Made by a program: the position numbers and the translations under genes
In this document: one piece after another, positions 12,601-17,579 of the stretch
How the letters are laid out: each line of letters starts with the position of its first letter
Numbering within the stretch: the first letter of the stretch is position 1
The notes under the pieces: generated by a model
Told to the model about the DNA's origin: nothing
Databases searched by the model: none
What the model saw: only the letters and a program-made list of their open reading frames with translations
Assembly (NCBI RefSeq): GCF_001984575.1
Contig: NZ_LZNS01000001.1
Location: 5,421,933-5,485,932, forward strand
DNA length: 64,000 bases
Direction of reading: 5' to 3'
Origin: Streptomyces sp. MP131-18
Lineage (GTDB): Bacteria > Actinomycetota > Actinomycetes > Streptomycetales > Streptomycetaceae

Positions 12601-13625
12601 CTGTCCGAGGAACGGCCCGCGCCGTACACCGCGCCGAGCGCCGCCGCCTCCACCGGATCACCCACCCGGGTGCCGGTCCCGTGCAGCTCCACGTACTGGA
12701 CCGCGGCCGGGTCGACGCCTGCCCGGCGGCACGCCGCGCGCAGCACCGCCTGCTGTCCACGGGCATCGGGGATGGTCAGCCCCTCGCCGGGGCCGTCGTT
12801 GTTGACCGCGCTGCCCTCGATGACGCAGTGGACGTCGTCCCCGTCGGCCAGCGCCCGCGCCAGCGGCTTGAGCAGCACCATTCCGGCGCCCTCGCCGCGA
12901 ACGTATCCGTTGGCGCGCTCGTCGAAGGTGAAGCAGCGGCCGTCCGGGGAGAGGGCACCGAGCCGCGCCACCGCCTCCGCGCTGTCCGGCAGGAGGTTGA
13001 GGTGCACGCCGCCGGCCAGTGCCGTGGCCGACTCCCCGCGCCGCAGGCTCTCGCACGCCAGGTGCACCGCCACCAACGACGAGGACTGACCGGTGTCCAC
13101 CACCAGGCTCGGCCCCCGGAGCCCGAGCGAGTAGGACATCCGGTTCGCGATGACGCTGCGGTTCAGGCCGGTGAGGGTGTGATGCCCGATCGCCGCCGGC
13201 CCTCTGCGCCGGTCGAGCGCGCCGTAGTCGTCCGCGGTCACGCCGACGAACACCCCGGTGTCGCTGCCCCGCACCGCGTCCGGAAGCACGCCCGCGTCCT
13301 CCAGGACCTCCCAGCCCAGCTCCAGCGCCAGACGCTGCTGCGGGTCCATCGCCCGTGCCTCGCGCGGAGAGATCCCGAAGAACTCGGCGTCGAACCGGTC
13401 GACGTGGTCGAGGAAGGCCCCCAGGACGGTCTCGTCGGAGACCGCTGCCCCTTCGTCCCAGCGGCCCGGCGGCACCTGCGAGACCGCGCTTCTCCCGCCG
13501 GTCAGCAGTCGCCAGAACCCCGCGGGGTCGTCCGCCGACGGCAGGCGGCAGGACACCCCGACCACCGCGATGGCGTCCTTCCCCGCGTGGAGTCGCTCGG
13601 TGGGCACGGAATCGGATCGGCTCAT
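1..13625 (-). CDS. Modular type I polyketide synthase, complete triketide assembly line (3' end outside window)
   Basis: One uninterrupted frame of at least 4541 codons runs from ATG 13625 (upstream GGGGAG) past base 1. Domain order is KSQ-AT-ACP / KS-AT-DH-KR-ACP / KS-AT-KR-ACP-TE. Only about 17 residues precede the first KS, so there is no N-terminal docking domain; together with the C-terminal thioesterase this suggests a self-contained line. The loading KS has Gln180 in place of Cys (DTGQSSS). AT motifs are YASH at 745-748 (methylmalonyl), HPFH at 1735-1738 (malonyl) and FAAH at 3469-3472 (non-canonical, methylmalonyl-like). The DH keeps His1949 but has Ala2107 where the catalytic Asp should be. 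The first KR is intact with an LDD motif; the last KR has Gln4059 and Asp4063 instead of Tyr and Asn. Inferred product: a propionyl-primed C7 triketide with a hydroxyl and a retained ketone, released as lactone or acid. The stop should lie a few tens of codons beyond the window. Confidence 0.95.
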   Translation of the reverse strand, partial: MSRSDSVPTERLHAGKDAIAVVGVSCRLPSADDPAGFWRLLTGGRSAVSQVPPGRWDEGAAVSDETVLGAFLDHVDRFDAEFFGISPREARAMDPQQRLALELGWEVLEDAGVLPDAVRGSDTGVFVGVTADDYGALDRRRGPAAIGHHTLTGLNRSVIANRMSYSLGLRGPSLVVDTGQSSSLVAVHLACESLRRGESATALAGGVHLNLLPDSAEAVARLGALSPDGRCFTFDERANGYVRGEGAGMVLLKPLARALADGDDVHCVIEGSAVNNDGPGEGLTIPDARGQQAVLRAACRRAGVDPAAVQYVELHGTGTRVGDPVEAAALGAVYGAGRSSDSPLLVGSAKTNVGHLEGAAGIVGLVKVALSLRNGALPPSLGFERPNPLIRFDEWRVDVVTSARPWPYREGRALAGVSSFGIGGTNCHLIVSAAERKPRTPQTPQTPGNAAPAADRASAAGGPVPWPLSGRTHDALRAQAARLASQLAENPRLDPVDVGFSLAGSRTSTFRHRAVVLPSGGPGGAPGALTALADGESAPGLVRGVADVEGRTVFVFPGQGSQWTGMGVRLMAESEVFAERLAECAAALAPHVDWSLPEVLRQAAGAPSLERVDVVQPASWAVMVSLAALWQAHGVVPDAVLGHSQGEIAAACVAGALSLEDAARVVALRGRTIAAHLSGAGGMLSVPLPRAEVEAWLSPWNGRLSVAALNGPASVAVSGDLAALEALSGELAGAGVRARRIAIDYASHSAQAERVREELPATLAGIRPRRAEVPLFSTVTGTWLDTTGMDGEYWYRNLRQTVGFEPAVRALLGQDHRVFVEVSSHPVLTAAVQEVIDAEGGRAVAVGTLRRDRGGKERFLTCLAEVFVRGVPVDWSRAFAGTGARRVPLPTYAFQRERYWLAEPAGGAAPLVTGHAQEPEPEPEPEGPGTEPGVPRTRADLGRLVRAETAVVLGSASAERVNPALSFKELGFDSAMTVELVTRLKNVTGLPVANTALFDHPTPDRFADHLAAGFTGPAAGGVPAAPRTVPADDPVVVVGMACRYPGGVTSPEELWDLVAGETDAVSGMPTDRGWAPELLATGRPGGFLYDADRFDAALFGISPREAEAMDPQQRLALEVSWEAVERAGIAPSSLHGSRTGVFVGAMAQDYGPRLQDSSGAAEGYVLTGTSPSVLSGRVAYALGLRGPALTVDTACSSSLVALHLAAQALRGGECSLALAGGVTVMSEPGIFVEFARQGGLSPDGRCKAYAESADGTGWSEGVGVLVLERLSDAVRAGHRVLAVLRGSAVNSDGASNGLTAPSGTSQQQVIGQALAGAGLLPSDVDAVEGHGTGTRLGDPIEAQALLATYGQGRAQDRPLLLGSLKSNIGHTQAAAGVAGVIKMVLAMRHGVVPRTLHVDAPSAQVDWSAGAVELLTASTPWPRAARPRRAGVSSFGISGTNAHVIVEQPPEDRAVPPVGPPAAAGPHVVPWPVSARTEAALQAQLGRLAAFVTATGAAAQDIGYSLATTRSDLECRAVLLAAADGAGQPVRVAEGTAVGDPGLSAWLFAGQGAQRPGMGRELHAAFPVFAAAWDEVCTLLDGELERPLREVVFGDETGLLSRTEYAQPALFALEVALFRLVESWGAAPDLLLGHSVGEIAAAHVAGVLSLPDACTLVAARGRLMQALPEGGAMIALEAAENEVVPLLAGAEDRVGLAAVNGPRAVVVSGDADAVRAIADRFAAEGRRTTRLRVGHPFHSPLMTPMLDGFRAVVEGLAFAEPRIPIVSTVTGERLQDEQIRTPDYWVRHVGQTVRFADAVGAAAAAGARVFLELGPDATLSVLAQDVLAQDVPAEVAGAETVPLLGKDQGEETTALTAVARLYVRGVPVRWAGLFAGTGARRVELPVYAFQRDRYWTSAAGRGPSAGVVSAGLDRLEHPLLGAAVERPETGGLLCTGLLSVTAQPWLADHVENGQAVFPATGFLELAVRAGDEAGCGLLEELTLAAPLVLPARGRGEVRVQAAIGGPGDDGRRTLNVYARPADPPDTPWTLHATGTLARGTAAVGTADGQAWPPANAVPVDLEGFHEPAPPGLRAAWEAGDEVLAEIVLPEHVADDADAFRLHPALLAAALHLVPPAGLDDAEDRWLPFAWAGVSLHAAGASVLRVRMSRTGDDTVTLSAADAAGDPVLSVRSLRLRPRDVPAAATAATTFTQPLLRLDWLPAPVPDAGGHDRVADGADGADGAAVLVPVTVPAGLPVPEAVRDVTASVLDVLRQRLDDEDDGGPLPQLVFVTRGAVATTSGETPDVVAAAVWGLVRSAREESPGRFVLLDVDPADDGDPGTVLRAALDCGEPELALRAGKLLVPRLAPAAGPRPAAPGTVWDGDGTVLITGGLGGLGALVARHLVTVHGVRHLVLAGRRGARAEGAAELVAELTGHGARVVAAACDVSDRAAVAALLAAIPAEHPLTGVVHAAGVLDDGLVGTLTPDRLDTVFRPKLDGAWHLHELTRDRGPTAFVMFSSVFGVLGNAGQAGYSAANAFLDALAQRRAADGLPGLSVGWGPWPRDAGMSAGLSAAQVHRIAAAGLPVLSTEQGLAWFDAAGAAGEASVVAARVDRAALRARDTVPAVFRGLVPAARRAASATGTGFDLPAGPATDLLRLVREQAAAVLGHRGPVVGAEGRTFKDMGFDSLTTGQLRHSLRKRTGLNLPSTLVYDHPTPEALAAHLRAELGGGADERPTPAPAPAPAGGAVARGSDAEPIAIIGMSCRFPGGVRSPRQLWELLIAGTDAVSPLPADRGWDPGLYHPDPGRTGTTYSAAGGFLDGADEFDAGFFGISPREATSMDPQQRILLELAWEAFERAGLDPTSLRGSTTGTFVSATAQQHGAGASTDSDGYQLTGTIPSVLSGRIAYLFDFQGPTVTVDTACSASLVALHMACQSLRAGESTLALAGGATVLTGPDTLVSLSRHRVTAPDGRCKAFAESADGMGIAEGAGLLVLERLSDAVRNGHRVLALVRGSAMNSDGASNGLTAPSGPAQQRVIRQALANSGLAASDVDAVEAHGTGTALGDPIEAHALLATYGQDRGDSPPLLVGSVKSNIGHTQVAAGVAGVIKMVMALRHGRLPKTLHVATPSSRIDWDAGAVGLLTEPAPWPELGRPRRCGVSAFGMSGTNAHVVLEQAPAHAPAPVSAQAPAQAPAPAAEGPVAWPLAGKSAGALRGQAAELLAHLDSHLDDRPVLRPVDIGYSLATTRTAFEHRAVLVGDDQATLRGGLAALAEGTSHPGVLRGTAPGRGPVVFVFPGQDAAWRGMAAELLDASPVFAARIGECEAALAPYLDWSPTDVMRGELGAPPVEGRPDVLQPVLWSVMVSLAALWRSFGVEPAAVVGHSQGEIAAACVSGGLSLDDGARVVALRSRLIRERLSGSGAMMSVMASQEQVRPLMDGVSGAVSIAVVNGPRTVTLSGDPAALREVERGLSKAGIMRWWLEGVDFAAHSAHTDRIEAELLDVLAPVRPGPSEVPFWSTVTGGRLDTEELDARYWCRNLRETVSFAETMTGLVHEGHGFMIEISPHPVLSIGISDIVESADSPALALGTLRRDDGGWDRVLRSLGEAYAHGAPVDWSAVLAGGRTVDLPTYAFQHESYWTAPTAPTVAAPGPVGQAGAPGSADEPLWDAVGRGDPAAVAALIGLEGEEDRAALGSVLPALSAWRGRQDRHTRTSTRRYRTVWTPLRVPADPSLTGTWLVLTTDGADGADVLAALAAHGAEARRVVVDGTCTDPGKLAERLGDVHRAAGVLSLLAAAEETDCGGTALPTGLALTVSLIRALMESGAEVPLWMVTRGAVSTGAADPVRHPRQAMVLGLGRTAAVEAPSLRGGLADLPERLDTRTARRFAALLTTGSGENQAAVRSSGVLVRRLVRAPARAGSPSTWAPGGTTLVTGGTGALGSRVARWLARQGAGHLVLTSRRGAAAPGTIALAAELSAQGASVEVVPCDLTDRKDVATVLDRLAADGRPVRAVMHTAGTRVLGPIGTSGPAHFADAAHAKVAGAAHLDELLDDSGLDAFVMFSSMAGVWGIGHHAAQAVADAYLGALAAQRRARGACATALSCSPWQEARGQMSEQDGEQLLRSGMSFLDGELALAGLAQALHEEETALTIADIDWVRYLSVATANGPSAFFDELSEAQTAPAAASGDGRFTQRLRAAPPAGRRQLLVDLVRNEAAAVLGHASAEALDEHAAFPDHGMDSLASVDLRNRLAAVLDTALPSTVVLLHPTPADLAGHLLDHLASPRAEESGSGGAPAPDLVAELHRDAVRTGRLDEAESLLLGLAALRPRSSGPVPPTVERLAAGTGTGASGSHLVCVAPIVPLTGPHTYAALTQALPDDWAVTCLTPPGFRADEELPATREALVEGLALAVGAPTQPVVLLGTSSGGILAHETARHLAAHGTPVRAVVLLDTYILESPTARGLLPHLWHGLYEREHLTDGYTGAGLSAYAWTERLLRTWTPAPVPFPTLLLRASEPMPLPPGADPAPNGWQTGLPHITTTRTVAGNHFTLINQHAPATAA
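860..5420 (-). other. PKS extension module 2: KS-AT-KR(defective)-ACP
   Basis: KS spans about residues 2736-3150 with Cys2905 in DTACSAS. AT spans about 3266-3580; its GHSQG resembles methylmalonyl ATs but the YASH position reads FAAH (3469-3472), so extender choice is less certain. KR spans about 3906-4075: cofactor loop GGTGALG is present and the catalytic Ser survives in MFSSMAGVWG, but the Tyr-x-x-x-Asn positions are Gln4059 and Asp4063. A KR without Tyr is not expected to reduce, so the terminal beta-keto should remain. ACP near 4180-4252 has the site GMDSL. Confidence 0.86.
5520..10530 (-). other. PKS extension module 1: KS-AT-DH(defective)-KR-ACP
   Basis: KS spans about residues 1032-1445 with Cys1195 in DTACSSS. 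AT spans 1542-1858 with GHSVG and HPFH, malonyl-type. DH begins near residue 1912: the first motif HVENGQAVFP is complete (His1949), but the second, normally HPALLDAALQ/H, reads HPALLAAALH, so the catalytic Asp is Ala2107. KR has GGLGGLG cofactor binding, an LDD motif (B-type, D-hydroxyl) and intact Ser-Tyr-Asn in FSS...GYSAAN. ACP near 2629-2700 has GFDSL. Prediction: a beta-hydroxyacyl intermediate rather than an alkene, if the Asp is truly essential here. Confidence 0.88.
10600..13575 (-). other. PKS loading module: KSQ-AT-ACP
   Basis: KSQ spans roughly residues 17-435, AT 547-855 and ACP 929-1009. The KS active site reads VVDTGQSSSLVAVH, so Cys is replaced by Gln180, the signature of decarboxylating loading KS domains; the two active-site His motifs (HGTGT and NVGH) remain. 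The AT has GHSQG and YASH, both typical of methylmalonyl-CoA selection. In known KSQ systems the AT-loaded extender is decarboxylated, so the predicted primer is propionyl-ACP. The ACP has a DSA variant of the usual DSL phosphopantetheine site. A run of alternating Glu-Pro residues lies just before the ACP. Confidence 0.9.
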
Positions 13626-13975
13626 GGGACCGCTCCCCAACTCTTCGTCTTCGCAGACTCGGCAGAGGGCACGTGCCTGCGCACACCCGTTTCCCGGGAA
13701 TTCGGCGACACGGACCTGCCGTTCGAGTCGTGATCAACAATGCGCATACTGCATGCCCACCCTCCTTATTCCCTATGCATCGAGCCGCGGCAGATTCCGT
13801 TTCGATGAATACGTACTGCGTCGTCGCAATTACCCAGAGCGCTAGGGGGTGATAGGGGATGACTGGAAAACCTCCTGGCAGTGGACTCAGGTTTGAAAAT
13901 CCTTCGGCTTGCCTTATTCTCGGTGCTCTGCCGACCGATAAGAGTCAGAGTCTTCGAAGCAACGAAGGTGGGGGA
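13626..13975. promoter_or_regulatory. Divergent intergenic region between PKS and CMD-like gene
   Basis: About 350 bp separate the two divergent starts. The middle (about 13735-13830) is noticeably more AT-rich than its neighbours and should carry both promoters. I see no clear -10/-35 pair. A second possible start for the rightward gene, ATG 13859, lies within it. Confidence 0.5.
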
Positions 13976-14599
13976 ATGCGGTCCAGGATCGATCCGCAGG
14001 GGGTGGACGGCTTCGCCGCCACGCCCGCCGGCCAGGCCTACGCCCGGACGGCGCGCCAGTCGCTCAACGGACTCCTCGCGGACCGGCCCCCGCCGAACGT
14101 CCACCGCACCATCGCCAACCACCCGGCGCTCATGTCCGCGATACAGCCGCTGATGGCACACGTGGCAGGCGACGTGCTGCCGGCCCGGGACCGCGAGATC
14201 GTCATCCTGCGGACCGCGTGGCGTTCACAGGCCCAGTACGTCTGGGCCCACCACCACGCGGCGGGACTCATGGTCGGTCTGAGCGAGGCGGAGATCGCCC
14301 GCGTCACCTCGGAGGAGGCCGGCGACTGGGCGCCCTTCGAAACCGCACTCCTCCAGGCGGTCGACGAACTCCACGTCATGTCGGTCATCTCGGACGGCAC
14401 CTGGATGCGGCTTGGCGAGCGTTACAGCAAGGAGCAGGTACTCGAACTGCTGGCCCTCGTCGGTACGTACAAGACCCTGTCGTTCATCCTGAACTCCTGC
14501 GTCGTTCCGCTCGACCCCTGGCTGGAACGTCCGGCGCGACTGCCGGCGGACCCGGTGCGGCGGATGTCCGGCAGGCACGCGCGCCGCCCGCAGGGCTGA
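13976..14599 (+). CDS. Carboxymuconolactone decarboxylase / AhpD-like family protein
   Basis: 207 residues from ATG 13976, which follows GGTGGGGGA; an in-frame ATG 13859 would add 39 residues that look unlike a domain. The CMD/AhpD fold is suggested by REIVILRTAWRSQAQYVW followed by a His-rich AHHHAAG and a C-terminal helix with LALVGTYKTLSF. The AhpD peroxidatic CxxC is absent, so thiol peroxidase activity is unlikely; members without Cys act as decarboxylases/isomerases or are unassigned. It is divergent from the PKS and convergent with the methyltransferase. A role in tailoring the polyketide is possible but only inferred from position. Confidence 0.8.
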   Translation: MRSRIDPQGVDGFAATPAGQAYARTARQSLNGLLADRPPPNVHRTIANHPALMSAIQPLMAHVAGDVLPARDREIVILRTAWRSQAQYVWAHHHAAGLMVGLSEAEIARVTSEEAGDWAPFETALLQAVDELHVMSVISDGTWMRLGERYSKEQVLELLALVGTYKTLSFILNSCVVPLDPWLERPARLPADPVRRMSGRHARRPQG

Positions 14600-14647
14600 C
14601 GCGTTCCCCGCGCCGAACGCCCGCCGGAAGCCGACCGGAAGTCCGCC

Positions 14648-14712
14648 GGAATTCACCGGGAACCGCCGGGAACCGCCGGGGCGTATCGCCCGGCGCGGCG
14701 GATGTGAATTCC
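14648..14712. terminator. Nested inverted repeat between convergent genes
   Basis: GGAATTCAC (14648-14656) pairs with GTGAATTCC (14704-14712), and inside it CGCCGGG (14674-14680) pairs with CCCGGCG (14689-14695) around a small loop. The structure sits between two convergent stops (14599 and 14735), fitting a bidirectional terminator without a U-tract, as is common in actinomycetes. Confidence 0.6.
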
Positions 14713-14734
14713 GCCCCGGCGGCACCGGAAGAAT

Positions 14735-15415
14735 TCAATCAGAGTTCGACGGGTGCTTCCTGCGGATCAGCGTGATGCCGTCGGCCATGGGGACCAAGGA
14801 CATTTCCACTCGCGGATCGTCACGGACCAGATTGTTGAACGCGCGGATCGCGGCCGTCTCCTCGTCCTGCGCATCGGGGTCCGCGACCCTGCCGAAAAAC
14901 AAGGTGTTGTCGACGACGATCAGCCCGCGGTCGCCGAGCAGGGTCAGCGCCATTTCGTAGTAGTCCGGGTAGCTCTGCTTGTCCGCATCGATGAAGACGA
15001 GGTCGAACCCGCCCGGCCCCTCGTCCGCGATGATCGCCTTGAGGGTGTCGGTCGCGTGGCCGATGCGGACGTCGATCTGCCCGTCGACACCCGCCCTGGC
15101 CCAGTAATCGGCGCCGATCCGCGGCCAACTGCCCGCGATGTCACAGGTGATCAGCTGCCCGCCGGGCACGAGAGCACGAGCCAGGCACAGGGTGCTGTAC
15201 CCGGTGAACGTGCCGATCTCCAGGATTCTCCGGGCCGGGGTGAGACCCGCGAGCAGCGTCAGCAGCTGCCCCTCCTCGGGCATGACCTGCATCGCGCTGA
15301 CGGCGGGCAGGTCGGACGTCCTCTCGCGCAGCTCCCGCAGGATCGTGTCCTCGCGCAGGGAGGACTCCCGGATGTACTCCGCGAGCCCGTCCGGGAGACC
15401 TAGCTGATTCGCCAT
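14735..15415 (-). CDS. SAM-dependent O-methyltransferase, FkbG-like
   Basis: 226 residues, a usual length for the caffeoyl-CoA O-methyltransferase family (Methyltransf_3). ATG 15415 follows GGAGG. Motif I reads ILEIGTFTGYSTLCLA; the metal-binding Asp positions are in FIDADKQSYPDYY and VVDNTLFFG. In methoxymalonyl-ACP pathways FkbG/AsmB-type enzymes methylate hydroxymalonyl-ACP. Here it is the last gene of a K-J-I-G-like cassette in which I is deleted and H is missing, so it may be a relic or may have been recruited to methylate the PKS product. The reading frame itself is intact. Confidence 0.88.
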   Translation of the reverse strand: MANQLGLPDGLAEYIRESSLREDTILRELRERTSDLPAVSAMQVMPEEGQLLTLLAGLTPARRILEIGTFTGYSTLCLARALVPGGQLITCDIAGSWPRIGADYWARAGVDGQIDVRIGHATDTLKAIIADEGPGGFDLVFIDADKQSYPDYYEMALTLLGDRGLIVVDNTLFFGRVADPDAQDEETAAIRAFNNLVRDDPRVEMSLVPMADGITLIRRKHPSNSD

Positions 15416-15449
15416 GCGTCCTCCAACTCCTCTCCTCGGCTGTCGCCTC

Positions 15450-15803
15450 TCATACCGCCGCCTTCGGGACCGCGTGGTCGGCGAGGATCATCTGGCAGAT
15501 CTCCGTACCGCCCTCGATGAGCTCGATGAGTTCCATGAGCTTCGCGTCCCGGTGGGCGCGCTCGACCACGTGGCCTCGTGCGCGGCCGCCGCCCCCGGGA
15601 CCTGCACGCCCGCGGCAGCGCCCTGCGCGGCCTGGACAGCACACAGCACACAGCACACAGCAGGCCGCGGGCGGTCAGCGTTTTTTGCAGCGCCTCGTCG
15701 GGGACCAGGCCGGTCCCGTCCCACCGGCCCTGTCCCACCCCGGGGCCAGGTCGCCGACGAGGTCGTCGACGATCCCGGCGGCACCGGCGAGCGGATCAGG
15801 CAT
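15450..15803 (-). pseudogene. Internally deleted acyl-CoA dehydrogenase, FkbI-like
   Basis: About 350 bp remain of a gene normally near 1.1 kb. An N-terminal stretch starts at ATG 15803, overlapping the ACP stop by 8 bp, and reads as MPDPLAGAAGIVDDLVGDL, then after a one-base slip WDGTGLVPDEALQ and TARGLLCA, typical of FkbI N-termini. A C-terminal stretch in another frame reads RDAKLMELIELIEGGTEIC, matching the family's last helix. The two are joined near 15635-15663 across a 7-bp tandem repeat. The FAD-binding core and catalytic Glu region are gone, so it cannot be a working dehydrogenase. Assignment rests on both end motifs and on position between the ACP and the methyltransferase. Confidence 0.75.
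15635..15663. repeat. 7-bp tandem repeat (about four copies of ACAGCAC) at the fkbI deletion scar
   Basis: The unit ACAGCAC is repeated head to tail exactly where the N-terminal and C-terminal remnants of the FkbI-like gene meet, as expected of a slippage or repeat-mediated deletion scar. It is directly visible and not seen elsewhere in the window. Confidence 0.75.
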
Positions 15804-16068
15804 CGGCGGGCTGCTCGTCGCCGGTCAGGCGCAGGACCAGGTCGGTCATGGCCCGGATGGTGCGGAAGCTGTCCCGCCTGAGGTCGTTCCCGGGAATCTG
15901 CACGGAGAACTCCCGCTCGACGTGGACGACAAGTTCCATCGCCAGCAGGGAGGACACCAGCCCGGACTCGAAGAGATCCTGGTCGGCAGGAACGTCCGTC
16001 TTGATCCGGCCCGAGACGAACGCCGTGATCGACCGCTCGACACTCTCACGAGTAATTTCCTGACTCAT
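15796..16068 (-). CDS. Discrete acyl carrier protein, FkbJ-like
   Basis: 90 residues, normal for a free-standing ACP. The helix-II site reads SGLVSSLLAMEL: the usual Asp-Ser-Leu is Ser-Ser-Leu, so the phosphopantetheine Ser is kept but the preceding Asp is lost. In methoxymalonyl pathways FkbJ carries glyceryl, hydroxymalonyl and methoxymalonyl units. The start is 2 bp downstream of the dehydrogenase stop and the end overlaps the FkbI-like remnant, so the genes were one operon. It could still be a substrate for other carriers, but its dedicated partners are incomplete here. Confidence 0.88.
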   Translation of the reverse strand: MSQEITRESVERSITAFVSGRIKTDVPADQDLFESGLVSSLLAMELVVHVEREFSVQIPGNDLRRDSFRTIRAMTDLVLRLTGDEQPADA

Positions 16069-16070
16069 AT

Positions 16071-16934
16071 CTACGAAAGCACCTCTCCATAGTCGTAGAA
16101 ACCGCGCCCGGTCTTACGTCCCAGCTCGCCGCGGCGGACCTTTTCCACGAGCAGTTCGCAGGGGTTGAAGGTGGAATTCTGAGTCCGCTCGGCAAGCAGT
16201 CGCAGAGCATCCGCGAGATTGTCGAGCCCGATCAGGTCGGCAGTGCGCAGCGGACCGGTCGGATGGCCGAGGCATCCGTGCATCAGCTGGTCCACGGACT
16301 CGACGCTCGCGGTGCCCTCGGATACGATTCTCGCCGCTTCGTTGATCATGGGATGCAGAAGCCTGCTGGTGACGAATCCTGGCGCGTCGCGCACGACGAC
16401 CGTTTTCTTCCCCAGTCGTTCCAGAAGAGACAGCACAGCGCCCATGGCCGCGTCACCGGTCTGCGGGCCGCGGATGACCTCCACCATCTCGATGAGGTAG
16501 GCGGGATTCATGAAGTGAACCCCGGCCAATTCCTCTGGACGCTCCACCGACTTCGCCAGTTCGGCGATGGGGATGCCCGAGGTGTTGGTGATCAGCGGGG
16601 TCCCGGCGGGTACCGTGCCGGATATCTCCGCCATGATCCGCGCCTTGAGTGAGGCGTCCTCGGTGATCGCCTCGATCACCGCGACGGCATCCGCGGCGCC
16701 CTCGGCGGACAGCGCGGTGGTCAGCGTTCCGGTGGCGCCGGCGTCGGGGAAGGCGCCCAGGAGCTGCCCGTGTCTCAACTGCTGGGTGATTTCCGACCTG
16801 GCGTCCTCCAGCACATCGTCGGAGACATCGACCAACACGACGTGCATGCCACGGCCCAGTGCCAGCGCGGTGATGCTGCGCCCCATCACTCCGGCACCGA
16901 GAACAGCGATCACGTCCGATCGAGAATTCGCCAT
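16071..16934 (-). CDS. 3-hydroxyacyl-CoA dehydrogenase family protein, FkbK-like
   Basis: 287 residues from ATG 16934 (a TTG four codons upstream is possible). The N-terminal Rossmann motif is VLGAGVMGRSI; the catalytic region VHFMNPAYLIEMVEVI and the C-terminal domain with GLDNLADALR and GRKTGRGFYDY are characteristic of 3-hydroxybutyryl-CoA dehydrogenases. In methoxymalonyl biosynthesis FkbK oxidises glyceryl-ACP to the aldehyde level. It is first in the minus-strand cassette, followed at 2 bp by the ACP. With no FkbH and a deleted FkbI, the pathway it belongs to appears interrupted on both sides. Confidence 0.88.
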   Translation of the reverse strand: MANSRSDVIAVLGAGVMGRSITALALGRGMHVVLVDVSDDVLEDARSEITQQLRHGQLLGAFPDAGATGTLTTALSAEGAADAVAVIEAITEDASLKARIMAEISGTVPAGTPLITNTSGIPIAELAKSVERPEELAGVHFMNPAYLIEMVEVIRGPQTGDAAMGAVLSLLERLGKKTVVVRDAPGFVTSRLLHPMINEAARIVSEGTASVESVDQLMHGCLGHPTGPLRTADLIGLDNLADALRLLAERTQNSTFNPCELLVEKVRRGELGRKTGRGFYDYGEVLS

Positions 16935-17579
16935 CACCTGCCCCAATCATCATTTCAGCCGCACACGTCCTCCATCGGACACCTGGCGGGTGAAAGCCGT
17001 TTCATTACTTGACGGTGACCGCCGCGGCGCCACGACTTCCCCCGAGGAGGAATGTCGACTGGGGCGGGGTCAGGGGAATATCAGGACGGCTCCGGGCGGC
17101 CGGACGGACCGCGAACCGCAAGCCGAGCGGTTGATTCGGGGGTCGGAGAGGAAAGAGGAAGTATGTTCCGCGTTACGCGGACGACTGCTCCGCAATTCCC
17201 CTCTCTCATTCCATGGGTCATCGGTCGGGCCTGGGCATCTGCACGAAACTCTACTAACCCTGCGTCAGAATCCGTGAACCCCTACCTCCCCCTATTCTCG
17301 GTTCTCACAAAGCGCACCGCACTGCCGGGCAACGCGTAATCGGGAACTTCATCCGGACCGCGGTGCGAGGTTTACGGCGGCCGATGAGCGGGACGGCCCC
17401 GCCCGTGTGTCCGTGCCGGGGCGGCCGTATGAACATCTTGGTCCGGGAAGGCACAACATCGCCGCGTGGCACGGCCTCCGCCGTCGGCGAATCGCTGCGG
17501 GCCGATATCGGCCATTCTCCCCCTTGTGCGGCTCCACAGCGGGGACATGGCGGCGACAGGGCCGCGTTCACATCATGAC
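16935..17579. other. Non-coding stretch upstream of the methoxymalonyl cassette
   Basis: No convincing gene is visible. Candidate frames (for example 17052-17339, or the 17363-17578 region on either strand) lack recognisable domains and typical wobble-position GC. The AT-richer part around 17160-17300 could contain the cassette promoter. Confidence 0.4.

Noticed and set aside
14735..15415. Methyltransferase as a catechol or flavonoid O-methyltransferase
   Set aside because: The fold is shared, but the tight FkbK-FkbJ-FkbI context favours the FkbG assignment.
17052..17339. Possible small gene after GAGGAGGA
   Set aside because: The purine tract touches the ATG, the product shows no domain, and the codon pattern is poor.
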